Source: Nymphaea colorata (lineage: Eukaryota > Streptophyta > Magnoliopsida > Nymphaeales > Nymphaeaceae). From it: 60,000 nucleotides of DNA. The position numbers and the translations under genes are program-made. The notes below the pieces were generated by a model, which had not been told where the DNA came from, ran no database searches, and worked only from the letters and a program-made list of their open reading frames with translations. The stretch is from positions 4,383,528 to 4,443,527 of the forward strand of contig NC_045140.1 in assembly GCF_008831285.2 (NCBI RefSeq), in the 5' to 3' direction. Positions 1 through 11,982 of the stretch are shown in pieces. Within the stretch, counting starts at the first letter, position 1, and the number at the start of each line of letters is the position of its first letter.

Positions 1-1717
1 AAGCATGCCGAAAGTACCCCTCTTGAGGCAGCATCCTAGTTTCCCTCTTTAGTTCAAGAAATTAGAGCACTACAAGATATATGATCTTCAAGATAAATGA
101 TGCCAACCATAATCTCACGAAGGAACCAATGGTTAATTACCACAATTGGTACAATGGAAGGTGCGGTGGCTGGTAAGCAGTACTTTTAGTTTCAAATTGG
201 TAAGGTGTTAGCAAAAGGGGTCATTGAAGGCACAGTGAGCATCCAACAACAAACCTTGTATCTTAAGGGAACAAGGAGCATAAGTGAGAGTTTCAACTTT
301 CTTCTTGAGCGGTAGGATGAAATACTCTTACTCACCCAATAATGACCACAATAAAAGCTAGTTACCAAGGAATAAAGAGCACTTACCAACAAATTAAACA
401 CACTTTTTTTTGTGGTCAAGAATGAAGAGAGATGTGTGGGAGTATGTTAGAGGATGTTTTGTCAAGGCATAAATACAACCTGCTGGTTTCCTACCTTTAT
501 TTCATCCAAGAGATAGCCAAGTCATTTCAACGTCCGCCTTGAGGTTGTACGTCCTCCTCCTCCGTCGACCTTCGATCATCGCTATGGGTGTTCTTCTTCG
601 CCGTCGACGGTTCCCTCGCCTTTTCCCCGACGTCTTTCTTCTCGTCGGCATGTTACCTTTTTGTTGTAGTGCCAGCAATGGTGAATTAAGTACGCAGAGA
701 TGTAGCGAGAGTGGAGTGCACGATGACAATCATGAAAACGGCGAGGAAGATGACATAGATAACCTTCCATCACCTCTGTTTGATTCAAATTCTCCTATCT
801 GATTTGCCTGATATCCATCCCCCAGCTTCTCGACTCTATTCTCAAGCAAGGAAATGAAGCCTTTGATGAAATAAGTCAGTTGGGTACCCGGCCCATTGCC
901 CAGCCTTGTCCATAAATGCGCTCAGGCTGCCCTGTAGATTGTATAAAATGCCAACATCTTGTGGCTAAGATCAAGTTCTTTACATATACATCATATATGT
1001 ATGTGGCATAGCGTTTTTTGGTGTTCCATATTTCCTCTTTGAAGGCCAAAATCTCTTTGGTGGCATATAGCAAAACTCTCTCTCTCTCTTCCTTCTTTCT
1101 CTCTCAAAATTTAATACAAAAGTGTCTTACGTACCCTTGATTGAAGGATGTTGGATGCTACACTGTAGAATTTACTCTATTTTCACTAAACTAACTAACT
1201 TTGAGAAGTGGGGTCTTTGTTGGAGAGCTATATACTCGAGTACGTAACATGATTTTTTAATGTACAGATGGGAGTCTATGCAGATTTAGAAATAGATTAT
1301 CCAAGTTTTTTAGGTTCTGAAGATCCTGTGTCCACACATAACAATTGTCTTTTATATGATCAAATTAATTTTTTTGGGGAAATCAAAATGTCAGACATCT
1401 GGTTAATACAGTCCTTCTACAAGGACTAGAATGGACGTTTCCTGCGTTGTTTCCATCCATCAACGCACGCAGAGCCACGTATAAGTGAGCGGGTATGAAT
1501 TGCTTTCAAAATTTTGTATAGAAATACAGTCTCATAGTCTTATACAGATTTATACAGGAAAGTACATTTTAACCATTCATCTACATATTTGTTTCCTGCC
1601 TCAGTTAAACTTTTGGCTCCACGTCTTATCTTAAAACGGTTAATCCCCAATCTTTATTTAGCGTATTGGGCCAGTAATCCCTATAAATTTGGAATTCTTC
1701 GTTTCTCTCTTTTCTTT

Positions 1718-1766
<49 letters not shown>

Positions 1767-3345
1767 GATGATAGATATATAATGAAGAACATGTGAACTT
1801 ATATTAAAACACTATAAATATTTCCTCCTTTAGATAGGTTTGCATTGGTGATGCTTTTGAGAATGGGGCTGATAGATATGTATGTCATGACGAACATGTG
1901 AACTTGTATTAAAAAACTAAAAGACAATCTTTTGCACATCTTTCTGTAGCCGAGATAATGGGCTTTTTCTTGTTTTAGACACACACACACACAAAAAAAA
2001 AAAACACCATTTGGATGTGCTCAAAATGGTACAATTAGAAGTGAATATCAATCCCAACTACATCAAGTACAATAATGAGATATTTTTTCATTTTGCCGAC
2101 AAAATTATAGGCATCTCATGACCCCTTCCTTCAGAGATGGAACAATGTTGGTTTGTTTCGGCATGCTGGACCACTGAGATTGCATCATATGGGATTTTCT
2201 TTTAATGAAAAATCATGCTCAATAAGGAGTTCATACCAAACTTCATATGAGCTAATTTTCTTACTCCATACTCCTACACATTCCTAATTTTTGCATTAGA
2301 ACTTCAGCATGAAAAAGCAAGACACGTGAACAATAGAGAAAAAAAAATTAGGTCTATTTGACTTACTGTCCTTTGATTCCTGATTGCTGATCGGCCCACT
2401 AGTGTTGAAATTCATGTGAACAACATTATAGAGATCAGCTTCCCAGCCATTTAGAATCTATGGATAAAAAACAACAGGGAATACACAATCCATTTTAATT
2501 GAAAAACTTATTCAAACTGAAACTAAGACCAAAGAGTTTAATATTGACCTAAGATGGGGGTTCTTCATATCCACCAACAGAAGTTAAATGAGAATTAACT
2601 GTTTGCCTAAACAAATATGATGGGCTTGTGATACCTGGCAATCCACTCTGAGCATCTGAAACAAGAGAGAGAGAAGAGAGAGAGAGAGAGAGATAAGTCT
2701 TTGTACATAAAAATGAAGGAAAATGAATTTTTTCTCATGTGAAATTTCAATCCATATATGCAGCATGGCACAAATTTGAGAATGTATACAATATTTTTTA
2801 CAGTTCTCTGATGTGCTTACAGCTTGGTAGTTCTGCACACAATCGCTTAGTGATATGCTTACCTATATGTATATGTATATGGATCATAATGTAAGAATCA
2901 ACCATATATAATACATGATAAGAAAAGCAATTAAAATCAATGAAAGTTTCTGATCTGTAATGTACAGGAAAAATCATCACACCGATTACACGAAAAACCA
3001 ATAATAACAATGAACAAAAAGAAAAAAAATGTATAAATCACATTCCACATGCAAATTTTCTGCAAGAAGAATCATTCCTACGTTCCCTCTTCTATGAGGA
3101 GCTTGCATGAGAACTAAAAGAGGTCTGTAAAGTGTAAATTAGAAAATTATCATATAATGGATCCATCAATTATGAACCTTAACTAAAACTACTTTGAAGA
3201 AAAAAAATTAGAAATCAAACAGAGCAACAATTTCATGCAAGATAAATATAGAGGTACGGATCTGTTACAACTTCAGTAAATTGTGTAAAATATAGAATCA
3301 CTTGCCAGTTCTGTACAGTCTTTGGAGCACCAAAATTGAAAATTA
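1..3345. other. intergenic, no gene recognised
   Basis: I found no reading frame here that resembles a known protein. The longest frames are short and overlap on opposite strands. The stretch holds a (GA)n run at about 1720-1762, a short (CA)n run near 1980-1992, and several CT/GA-rich patches (about 1077-1105 and 2660-2692). The first 500 bases read on the minus strand resemble a promoter and leader (a TATA-like motif near 465-475), but no product follows. Confidence 0.5.
1720..1762. repeat. (GA)n microsatellite
   Basis: An uninterrupted AG dinucleotide run of about 42 bases, in intergenic sequence. Confidence 0.95.
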
Positions 3346-3542
3346 TGAAACATATGAGTGAACCGTAGCCAAGTCTACGCCTAGAAGTTGATTAGTTCTG
3401 ATGAAATCCGTGCAACTTGTTATCCCCCATTGAAATGCCACTTTCTAGGTGATGAGGGCCCATATAAGCCCTCAATTCCAGCTTCCTGCAGGTGATTGAG
3501 GTTAATGGATTTCACATGAGCTGCCATTCTCATAATCCATGC
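3346..3542 (-). pseudogene. endo-1,4-beta-mannosidase (GH5_7) exon relic
   Basis: Read on the minus strand after a TAG acceptor, the frame gives AWIMRMAAHVKSINLNHL followed by GIEGLYGPSSP. This matches the plant mannan endo-1,4-beta-mannosidase segment where an exon starts AWI/KWI and runs to the LEGFYGPS motif. An in-frame TAA then occurs near 3424. A one-base shift restores the expected downstream family motif, readable as TDFIRTNQLLGVDLATVHSY. This frame stops at 3343-3345, where the family normally continues with DSW. The catalytic-domain exons expected before (the WELMNEP segment) and after (the TEFG segment) were not found on either side. It is therefore a disabled fragment with at least one nonsense change and one frameshift. 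A 5-kb retroelement begins 1.3 kb upstream of it in transcription terms. Family assignment is from remembered motifs, not from a search. Confidence 0.8.
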
Positions 3543-4875
3543 CTATTCAAATGAAACAGCAAAAGAGAAAGTTAGAGAAACAGCAAGTGGAACCACAAGT
3601 CACCATAGACTAGGGGATGATGATAATACCATCAGAAATTATATCACAATTAGAGCACATGAAACGAAATTCAAGCAAAAATGCATGAGTTGTAGAGACT
3701 GTGCAGATTAGCTTGAATCTCATCTTAAATCAGGTTGAGCTATCTGGCCCCATCCTGTTTCTGTAACAGAGTAAGTTCTCCCGTTTTCTTAGTTTGTCTT
3801 GTGGCAGGTGTGCCCTTTCAACTTGTCTTCCGGTACTTTGCAGTAGGTAATCCAGAGAAATGTCTAAAGACATTGTCTTCCATTCTTTATATATGAGTTT
3901 TCATACAATAAAATCAAATATTGCATTCTTATACATTTTTTCATTTGAAGACATGACTGACGCGACACGTTTCTGGAAAGGCAAAGGAGTGTGGGTATAA
4001 ACTGCCCTTGATCACCATGACCCAAAGCTATTTAATTTGTGAAATAACATGCAATTCATACTACGTATCAATGTAATGGCCTGAAGAAGGCTCTCCCCTC
4101 ATGGGATCCATTCTTCTAGAGACAGGAAGAGAGGACAGAAAAAGTTGACAAATAGAATAGTTATTGATCTCTCCACCATGAGGCTCCAGTTATGAGTGCC
4201 CATCATGTTTCTGATGTAAAAGGAGGGAACTAGATGTTATTACTAATATCAACATAAAGTAAGAGGGGGGATTTATACCAATGGGTTTCCTCTCAAAATT
4301 ACCATTAACAAAATTTATTTTGGAATATAAAAAGCTGGTTATCGAAGAAAGTGCTTGGAAAAAAAAGATATTGTGTTCTTCAAACACATATTCCTAAAAC
4401 AGTTCAAGAACATCGTGTTTTTATTTCAAAAAAGATACTTAGTCACCATTTTTTTTTCATTTGACAAAACAACACACTGTAAAGCTGTCTTGCACACTCA
4501 AGCTCAAAAAGGTACTTTTGCATATTGCTACAAGGATATGGACATGGGCACCCTAAATGCTTCATTTTCCTAATTTCAGGATTTTCATGTCTCACAAGAA
4601 TCTCGATGCATGCCCTATTAGCCATTTTTGGACGTGTTATTCACAAGCCCAACCATGGTCCATCAAAGCTTTTTGCAAGTAAGCTCGGTTTATGACAATT
4701 TAGGTCTAGGAAATGACACCTCTTGGTCATTCCCATGAAGTTGGATATCTAGCTAAAGTGTGTAGATGAGATAGGACTGAATTCACTGAAATCAAACACA
4801 ACCACAGTAGCAATCAAATTTTGAAAGATCGAAAAGACTTAGAGCACCAAAGCTATAAAGTATTCATTGCCAAAT
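3543..4875. other. intergenic, no gene recognised
   Basis: AT-rich sequence between the mannanase relic and the retroelement. The missing upstream mannanase exons would be expected here on the minus strand, but I could not recognise them. No promoter or RNA gene is evident. Confidence 0.5.
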
Positions 4876-5829
4876 CTAATTGTTCGCACCCCACCCCTTT
4901 TTCAAGGAGGTCGAAATGCGAGTTAGCAAAATCTTTTTAAAATTTGAGGTTTTGAGAAAATTTTCAAGAGAAAGGGATCCGCCCACCGGTACGAGGTCCA
5001 ACCATTCCTGCCGCCTTTAACAGGGGTAATTAGACCAAGGACTAAGGATCATTTGGATCATATACGAGTTATTGATGCAAATCCTATATGCTTATGCATT
5101 GAGGTTTTTGGATTCAAGAACCGAAACTCATTTTCTTGAATAAATGAATTTGAATATTGGGGGTTTTCAAGTTGGTTTAAAAACCTTTGTTTTGGTGTTA
5201 TTTGAAACACATAATTCTTGAGGATTTTGAAGATTTGGAATTGAGTTCTTTGTTGTGAACTCTAGATGATGATAATCATCTTATGATCAAAATTGATTTT
5301 GAACTTTTCTTTTGTCAAATCATGTAATTTGTAGAATTCATTCTTTTGAAAGAACATAGGTTCCAAATGGTTAGAAAATATGTTGTTTTTCAAATACATT
5401 TTGGCCAAAAGATTATGAATGCATTGCTTGTGTTTTCTTTTGAAGTTAAGTGAGGTTTACAAATTCTCATTGCAATATGACTTGGTCACTTTTTGCAACT
5501 CAAATTTGAATCACTTAATTTCTTGCGAATGTGTATGTGGTGCTATTGATTTTGAGTGAAAGTGAATGCATGAAACGAGAAGGGAAACTATATGGAACAT
5601 TCATTCTTCACTCTCTCATAATCCCTCAAGATTTATTCATATGAAACATACATTCTTCACTCTCTCATAATCTCTCAAAATCTATATTGCACGTCATACA
5701 ATCTATGCATGAAGATTGCATAAAATGTAGGACTTTCTCTATATGTGCTCATTATATGATTAAGCACATGAATTAGAGATATAGTCCATAAGCTTGAGGC
5801 TTGACATAAAATTCTCAAAATGATGAAAA

Positions 5830-6331
5830 TATATAAATGATGTCAAGTTCAAACTTTGAAATGGATGGGAGACATGGATGACGTCCACTTTTGTCTCAAA
5901 ATAACTAAAAATCAGACCTTGTGTTGATTTAAATAGCTGAAAATTGTGGACATTGATTCCAATAAGGACTTGTTTCTTAGATAGAAACAATGAGTTTTTC
6001 AAATCTATTCAAATTTCAAATTTCGTAGTAATGAAATCATCAACTCCTTTGGATGATTCTAGGATGATTGGTATTTCAAATATATAAATGATGTCAAGTT
6101 CAAACTTTGAAATGGATGGGAGACATGGATGACGTCCACTTTTGTCTCAAAATAACTAAAAATCAGACCTTGTGTTGATTTAAATAGCTGAAAATTGTGG
6201 ACATTGATTCCAATAAGGACTTGTTTCTTAGATAGAAACAATGAGTTTTTCAAATCTATTCAAATTTCAGATTTCGTAGTAATGAAATCATCAACTCCTT
6301 TGGATGATTCTAGGATGGTTGGTATTTCAAA
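5830..6331. repeat. 2 x 251-bp tandem duplication inside the LTR
   Basis: The segment beginning ATATAAATGATGTC at 5831 recurs at 6082, so the period is 251 bp. The two copies are nearly identical over their whole length, which implies a recent duplication. The second copy runs straight into the 456-bp array through a shared TTGGTATTTCAAATAT junction motif. Confidence 0.9.
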
Positions 6332-7684
6332 TATGTAAATTTTGATATTCTTAAACCAATTCCTATGAAACATGGTCTGATTTCAACAACATACATACAT
6401 CTTACGTATGGGTTTGCTGAAATTAAGTAAAAATGAAATGAAAATGATTTCATAGCCTTGCACTATGAAAATCAATCAAAACGATCATCCTTCTTAAAAA
6501 CCAGTTTGGAAACGTATTCCAACCTGATTTTAAGAGAAGAAAAATGATTTTCAACAAGAGATTGGACACATGTATGTATATATATAACAACGTATATATA
6601 TATATACATACCTTACTCTTCAAAATGAAATTTTATCAAGGGACCGCATAACTCATGAATCATGATGATTCATGGCTGGGTTCTTTTATGTAGGAAGATT
6701 GAAAACTTGTTTCAAAACTTCCCTACTACCCTTGATCAATTAAATTGAAAGACATGAATCAAAATGACTGATGGTTGGTATTTCAAATATGTAAATTTTG
6801 ATATTCTTAAACCAATTCCTATGAAACATGGTCTGATTTCAACAACATACATACATCTTACGTATGGGTTTGCTGAAATTAAGTAAAAATGAAATGAAAA
6901 TGATTTCATAGCCTTGCACTATGAAAATCAATCAAAACGATCATCCTTCTTAAAAACCAGTTTGGAAACGTATTCCAACCTGATTTTAAGAGAAGAAAAA
7001 TGATTTTCAACAAGAGATTGGACACATGTATGTATATATATAACAACGTATATATATATATACATACATTACTCTTCAAAATGAAATTTTATCAAGGGAC
7101 CGCATAACTCATGAATCATGATGATTCATGGCTGGGTTCTTTTATGTAGGAAGATTGAAAACTTGTTTCAAAACTTCCCTACTACCCTTGATCAATTAAA
7201 TTGAAAGACATGAATCAAAATGACTGATGGTTGGTATTTCAAATATGTAAATTTTGATATTCTTAAACCAATTCCTATGAAACATGGTCTGATTTCAACA
7301 ACATACATACATCTTACGTATGGGTTTGCTGAAATTAAGTAAAAATGAAATGAAAATGATTTCATAGCCTTGCACTATGAAAATCAATCAAAACGATCAT
7401 CCTTCTTAAAAACCAGTTTGGAAACGTATTCCAACCTGATTTTAAGAGAAGAAAAATGATTTTCAATAAGAGATTGGACACATGTATGTATATATATAAC
7501 AACGTATATATATATATACATACCTTACTCTTCAAAATGAAATTTTATCAAGGGACCGCATAACTCATGAATCATGATGATTCATGGCTGGGTTCTTTTA
7601 TGTAGGAAGATTGAAAACTTGTTTCAAAACTTCCCTACTACCCTTGATCAATTAAATTGAAAGACATGAATCAAAATGACTGTG
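6317..7684. repeat. 3 x 456-bp tandem array inside the LTR
   Basis: Units start with GGTTGGTATTTCAAATATG at 6317, 6773 and 7229, an exact 456-bp period. Copies differ by only a few bases. Each unit carries one strong palindrome, GTATGTATATATATA, then a 6-base loop, then its complement, at about 6572-6611, 7028-7067 and 7484-7523. No coding potential is evident. Confidence 0.95.
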
Positions 7685-8477
7685 AATAAGAAAGAAAATA
7701 AAACAATGCTCAAGCTTATTCGTCCATCATTTCGCCATGCAAGGGTGGATCACATTCATAAAAACGTATCCATCCCTTGTAGGCATTTTCATCATACATG
7801 GTGCAGCAAAATCACTCTCTCACCATGGGACTCTCTCATGGTAGAGAGTTCAAAATGGTATTAAGTGGGTTCCTTTGAAAGGGACGTGGCCTTGAGGCCC
7901 ATTTCAAAATTTGATACTTGGGTTCATATTTAAGAAAAACCGACATATGTATGCATTATGCATTAACATGTACATTGAAGCGTAGATTTCCCTTAGCTGG
8001 ACATCATTCCCAGCCGTAAGTAAATGAAAATAAACCCTCCCACGAATTGCTGGAATTAAAATAAATCAACAATAAGCTAAAGTAGAAGATAAGTGAGTTA
8101 AGATCACCTACCTTACGGTCGGTCTTGATGTTTGTCCTTCGTCTTCACTTGTTTTCTAACTCAAGCAACTCTAAGCAAGAATCCAACCGTGGATTCAAGT
8201 TTAGCAAAGCTAGAATAAGAAATAGCTTGCTTGCTGGAATTTGGAGTGGTAAAGAGGGCTTCTCACCACGAAAATCCTAAGTAAGGGTTCACTTAAGCAC
8301 CCTAACTTAGCAAAATCAATGGGGAGAATAGAAGAAAGTGAAGAAAAGAATGGGAGAAAAAGGGGAAGAGGGCTTGGACGAACCTCTTCTCTCTTCCTTG
8401 ACTTCTCCCTCCTAGCTCCTTGGCTGCAACAATTTGATAGAATGCTCCAAAATTCCCCCTTGGTGGCCAAAGGGAGG

Positions 8478-8485
8478 TTTATATA
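8478..8485 (-). promoter_or_regulatory. TATA box of the LTR promoter
   Basis: On the minus strand the sequence reads CTATATAAACCTCCC and is followed by a pyrimidine-rich leader. This is what one expects at the U3/R junction of a plant LTR. It sets the inferred minus orientation of the element. Activity is not shown. Confidence 0.55.
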
Positions 8486-9655
8486 GAGGAGGAGGTGAGT
8501 TCAACTACCTTCTTAACTCACATTGGGAACTTGCTTAAGACCTTGGGGACTTGTAAAATGAGTTAAATAGGCTTTAAATGCTCTAATTGACCATTTCTCA
8601 GCCCATTTCTACGAGCTAGGTGGGCTGCGCTAGGTTTGGTCAACATGAGTTCAGACTTAGGTGACCATCTTAACCAAAATTTTGGACGAAAATGCCCTTG
8701 CATAGGGTTTTGCCCTTATTTTGTACTATTTATTTATTTTTTGTTTGAAATCGAGCTTGTAAGGTTAAAACCTAGTTACTAAGCTCCAAATGCCATTGAA
8801 TTATGATAATTCAATTTAAATTTTAATAAAATTCAAAAATTTTATCAAATTTGGTTCGAAAAGGGTATTTTCGTCCAAAACTTGATTGAAAATGGATTTC
8901 AACTGAATCAAACTTTCACTTGAGAAATTCAATTTAAATTTGGTATTTGATTCATGCATTTGATAAATTCAAATGTTTATTTGTCTTTCATAAACCAATT
9001 TAGGCTTTTTAATCTTAAGTTGACCGCAGAAGGGCAAAATTGTCCAAATTGATCAAATTCGACCAATTGACCAAAGTCAAAGCTCATTTGCGAGTAATTT
9101 GACTTTATTTGAGGTAATTTGATAAATTTGGGTCAAGAAAGCTCTTAATTGAGCTAAATTGTACTTTGACTGAGTTTAGTCAAAGTGGGTTTGGTTCGGT
9201 CAAAGTCTATTTTCGTCCATTAATTGGATCATGAGATAGACTTACGTTTTGATTGTGTTGAGCCCGTGGTGACCGAACCTAGCTGGAATTGGCACCACAT
9301 TTGAGTGCACCCGGGTGAAACCTACTTAGATTAAGTAGGTTATGTGAGTTTGACCAGTCTAGTAATTGCTTCCTTGAAAATGATTTTTTTTCTTTAAGGA
9401 GGACCTAGTTAAAGAAGAGAGAGAGACATAAATGTCTCTCTTTTCCTAGGTTTCTCCTTTATTTCTTCTTGAAAATGACTTTTCTTCAATTAATTTGAGA
9501 GAAAATATTTATTTATTATTTTTTTTGACATGGAGGGGGCGTGGCCCCTGGGGGTTCTTGACCACACAGGCTAGGTGGGGCCCACACGTGGGTCCCACTT
9601 AGCATTCTAGACTGAATTAGATCCAATTCTTGGATGTAAGTCAAATTTGCATTTT

Positions 9656-9745
9656 GCAATTGGATTTGGATTTCAAATGACATTTGCAATTGGATTTGAA
9701 TTTCAAATGACATTTGCAATTGGATTTGGACTCGTAATCCTGCAT
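9656..9745. repeat. 30-bp tandem repeat, three units
   Basis: The motif GCAATTGGATTTG begins at 9656, 9686 and 9716, giving a 30-bp period. It lies in the U3 part of the inferred solo LTR, where short repeats often sit among promoter elements. Confidence 0.85.
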
Positions 9746-9899
9746 TGGGATTCGTGTCTCGGGTTAAATTCATGATTTGAATCTAATTGTTCTTTAGATT
9801 CGAAATTGGCTTTGAAATTGCAAATTTTCACAATTTTTTTGTGAAATTTTCACATTGCTTCAATTTTGATGTGAAAAAAATTGGGGTGTTAACACTAAT

Positions 9900-11594
9900 A
9901 CACCAATCTTGAAAAAGAAAATATATGAACAGAATGGATACTATGTGACTTACATAGAGTGGCGAATCAGTGGACCATCCAGACAACCCAAACAAATTAT
10001 GCCAAGAGATGTGCTCAACTCATGACCATCACTAACTTGAGGTCTTAGAATTAAAACAACATCCTAGCAGGGCATGACAGAGCACCAAAAAAACGAATGA
10101 ACAGCATAAAATCAGAGTCAAAGTCCTTCCCCAAAACAATCATATAGAAAATCAAGCAACTGAACACAAGAAATGAAGAACAACCTCGTACTTTAACTGG
10201 TAAACAAAGAAAGTAGCACAAACATGTATGAATGTCCTGCAAAAGAAAATGAGATGGTAGCCAAGAGACCTGAGATGAAATTGGAAAAACAATAGCTTAA
10301 CTTAATTTGTAGCACGAAGGATTAAACTCGAACCCTTGTAACAACGACAACAAAGCAACTGCAGTAGTAAATCTCGTGATACATAGGGCTTAGCGAGAGA
10401 GAGAGAGAGAGAGAGAGATGGCTTGTGAAATGGCGTATGCAGGCTTATCACGTCTTAATTGACCCACTGACCGTGTGGTAACACCTAGAAAAAGGGAAAT
10501 ATAACTGAAGGCAAAGAGCAAGAACATCGGCTACTCTCTCAAGGCATGACAATGCAACCAGATCATGTTGAAGATGGGGTACTTGTGGCTAGGACAACCA
10601 GCAAACTATTGCAGGTTCATGCAGGACATTTCAACATATGGAACACCCTCAATGCTTTATTTGGGTGTGGGGAGACATATACCCTCACGATCAGCATATA
10701 CATGAATACAGAGGGAAGGATTTACTCACCAGGCACCGAATGAAGAGGATAAGGCGGCGGATTTAGTCAGCAGAACACAGGAAAGATGGCAACACCGTGC
10801 CATTTTTTTTCTTGAGCAGTGCACAAAGAGGAAAACCATCCGGTAGATAACGCTAGTTTCATGAAGAGGCACCATCGACCTAGGCATGAGTAGGAGAAGC
10901 TTCTGGATTGAAGAGAATGAGGCTTTGTCGCATCACCCTCTCCACTCACTTTCATTCTCTCGCTCCATGTTGCGAACTCTAGCTACCTCCATATCCCTCT
11001 GCTAAAAAGTGGCATTGCACTTGCAAATCGTTGTTTGATTTGCTGTTAAAAAAGAAAAAGTTGACAAGTGATCACATCTTCTTTGACTGTAGCTTGATTA
11101 GCAGTTAAAACAGGAGACTTGCCTCAAAGGACGTTCAATACCAACATAACAACTTATTCCACCATGACAACTAAGCTTAGAATGGTGGTTTGGCTTTAGC
11201 CTTTGCAGAGGATGGCTGACGAGATGTAGGATAGCGTTTTTCCATATGGTTGTTTGGAGCATTTGGATGACTTAAAAGACAGACTGCAGGGAATCAGACT
11301 TCTTCTTTGGTTGTTGAAGCTCGTAAGATATGGTGCATTTGTTTAATAATGTTAATTAAGGGGCTCAAATATAAAGATGAGAACCTTTTTTTTAATGATT
11401 ACTTAGGAGAAACTGTCTTCAACATAGAACGTCTACAAAAGCATCAGCCTTATGTTTCTAAGGTTCTAACTTACTTTAGGGCCTTGATAGTGTTGTGTTT
11501 GCATTGGTGCAGCCATAGATTTCGAATCTCACACAATTGGTTGCTTCGTGCCCGGCTGAAGTTAGATATCAGAAGTAGAAGTCCGTGCATGCAG
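9900..11594. other. intergenic, no gene recognised
   Basis: Sequence to the right of the LTR. It holds a (GA)n run at about 10396-10419. Open frames such as 10546-10743 are short and resemble nothing I know. Upstream exons of the unrecognised segment at 11.6 kb could lie here but could not be defined. Confidence 0.4.
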
Positions 11595-11982
11595 TTTGCC
11601 TCCACAGCTTTGTTCAAGGGGGACGATAGTTGTGTTTGCAATGAAATATGGTAAGAAAAATTGAGAACATATATAAAGTTATGAAAATGGTTGCAATCTT
11701 CACCGATGTACTATCAAATTAAGTTTGTTTCTACCTTTAGGGATTGGTGCAATGAACTAAGCGGGGATGAGAGACAGCGAAGCTTAATTTTGAGTTCATG
11801 GCGTGACAATTTCTTGTGTTGCAAAAGGAGTGCTGATATGCAGGTATAAGCACAATAGAGACATCATTTTTAAGTATCTAAAGCAGGCATAACACTCTAA
11901 GGAATGAAGAAAATGATAAGAATTTTGGCTCTCTTGTTAGGTAGTAAGATGCAATGTTCTTTCTCCTTGCCCAACAAATTAA
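11595..11982 (+). CDS. possible 3' end of an unrecognised spliced gene
   Basis: Three exon-like pieces join in phase. Piece 1 (11595-11650) follows a TGCATGCAG acceptor, reads FASTALFKGDDSCVCNEI, and ends with TG before a GTAAGA donor. Piece 2 (11741-11843) follows a TTTAG acceptor. It supplies the G that completes Trp and reads on without a stop as DWCNELSGDERQ and LILSSWRDNFLCCKRSADMQ, then meets a GTATAAG donor. Piece 3 (11941-11982) follows a TTGTTAG acceptor and ends in a TAA stop. The introns would be 90 and 97 bp, a normal size for plants. I do not recognise the protein. The composition (several Cys and Trp, acidic patches) is more protein-like than the surrounding frames. It may equally be chance or a pseudogene. 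Start and upstream exons are unknown. Confidence 0.27.

Larger units (their letters stand above)
4881..9894 (-). mobile_element. 5.0-kb solo LTR, probable Ty3/gypsy Tat/Ogre type
   Basis: The left end is TGTTCGCACCCCA. The right end, read on the minus strand, is TGTTAACACCCCA, so the termini are near-perfect inverted copies of TG...CA form. The 5 bases outside each end are identical (CTAAT at 4876-4880 and 9895-9899), a typical LTR-retrotransposon target duplication. Nothing inside resembles gag, protease, reverse transcriptase or integrase, and no second LTR end is visible. It is therefore best read as a solo LTR left by LTR-LTR recombination. On the minus strand a TATA box (8478-8485) precedes a CT-rich leader, which sets the orientation. 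LTRs of several kb are known from the Tat/Ogre lineage of Ty3/gypsy; lineage is inferred from size and end sequence. A non-autonomous element without LTRs is the main alternative. Internal features are two tandem arrays and a 30-bp repeat. Confidence 0.8.

Noticed and set aside
539-802. Arginine-rich frame of about 87 codons
   Set aside because: It starts at a non-ATG codon, overlaps frames on the other strand, and has no motif I recognise.
5760-7684. Direct repeats considered as a CRISPR array
   Set aside because: Units are 251 and 456 bp, contiguous and without unique spacers, in plant DNA. They are tandem duplications.
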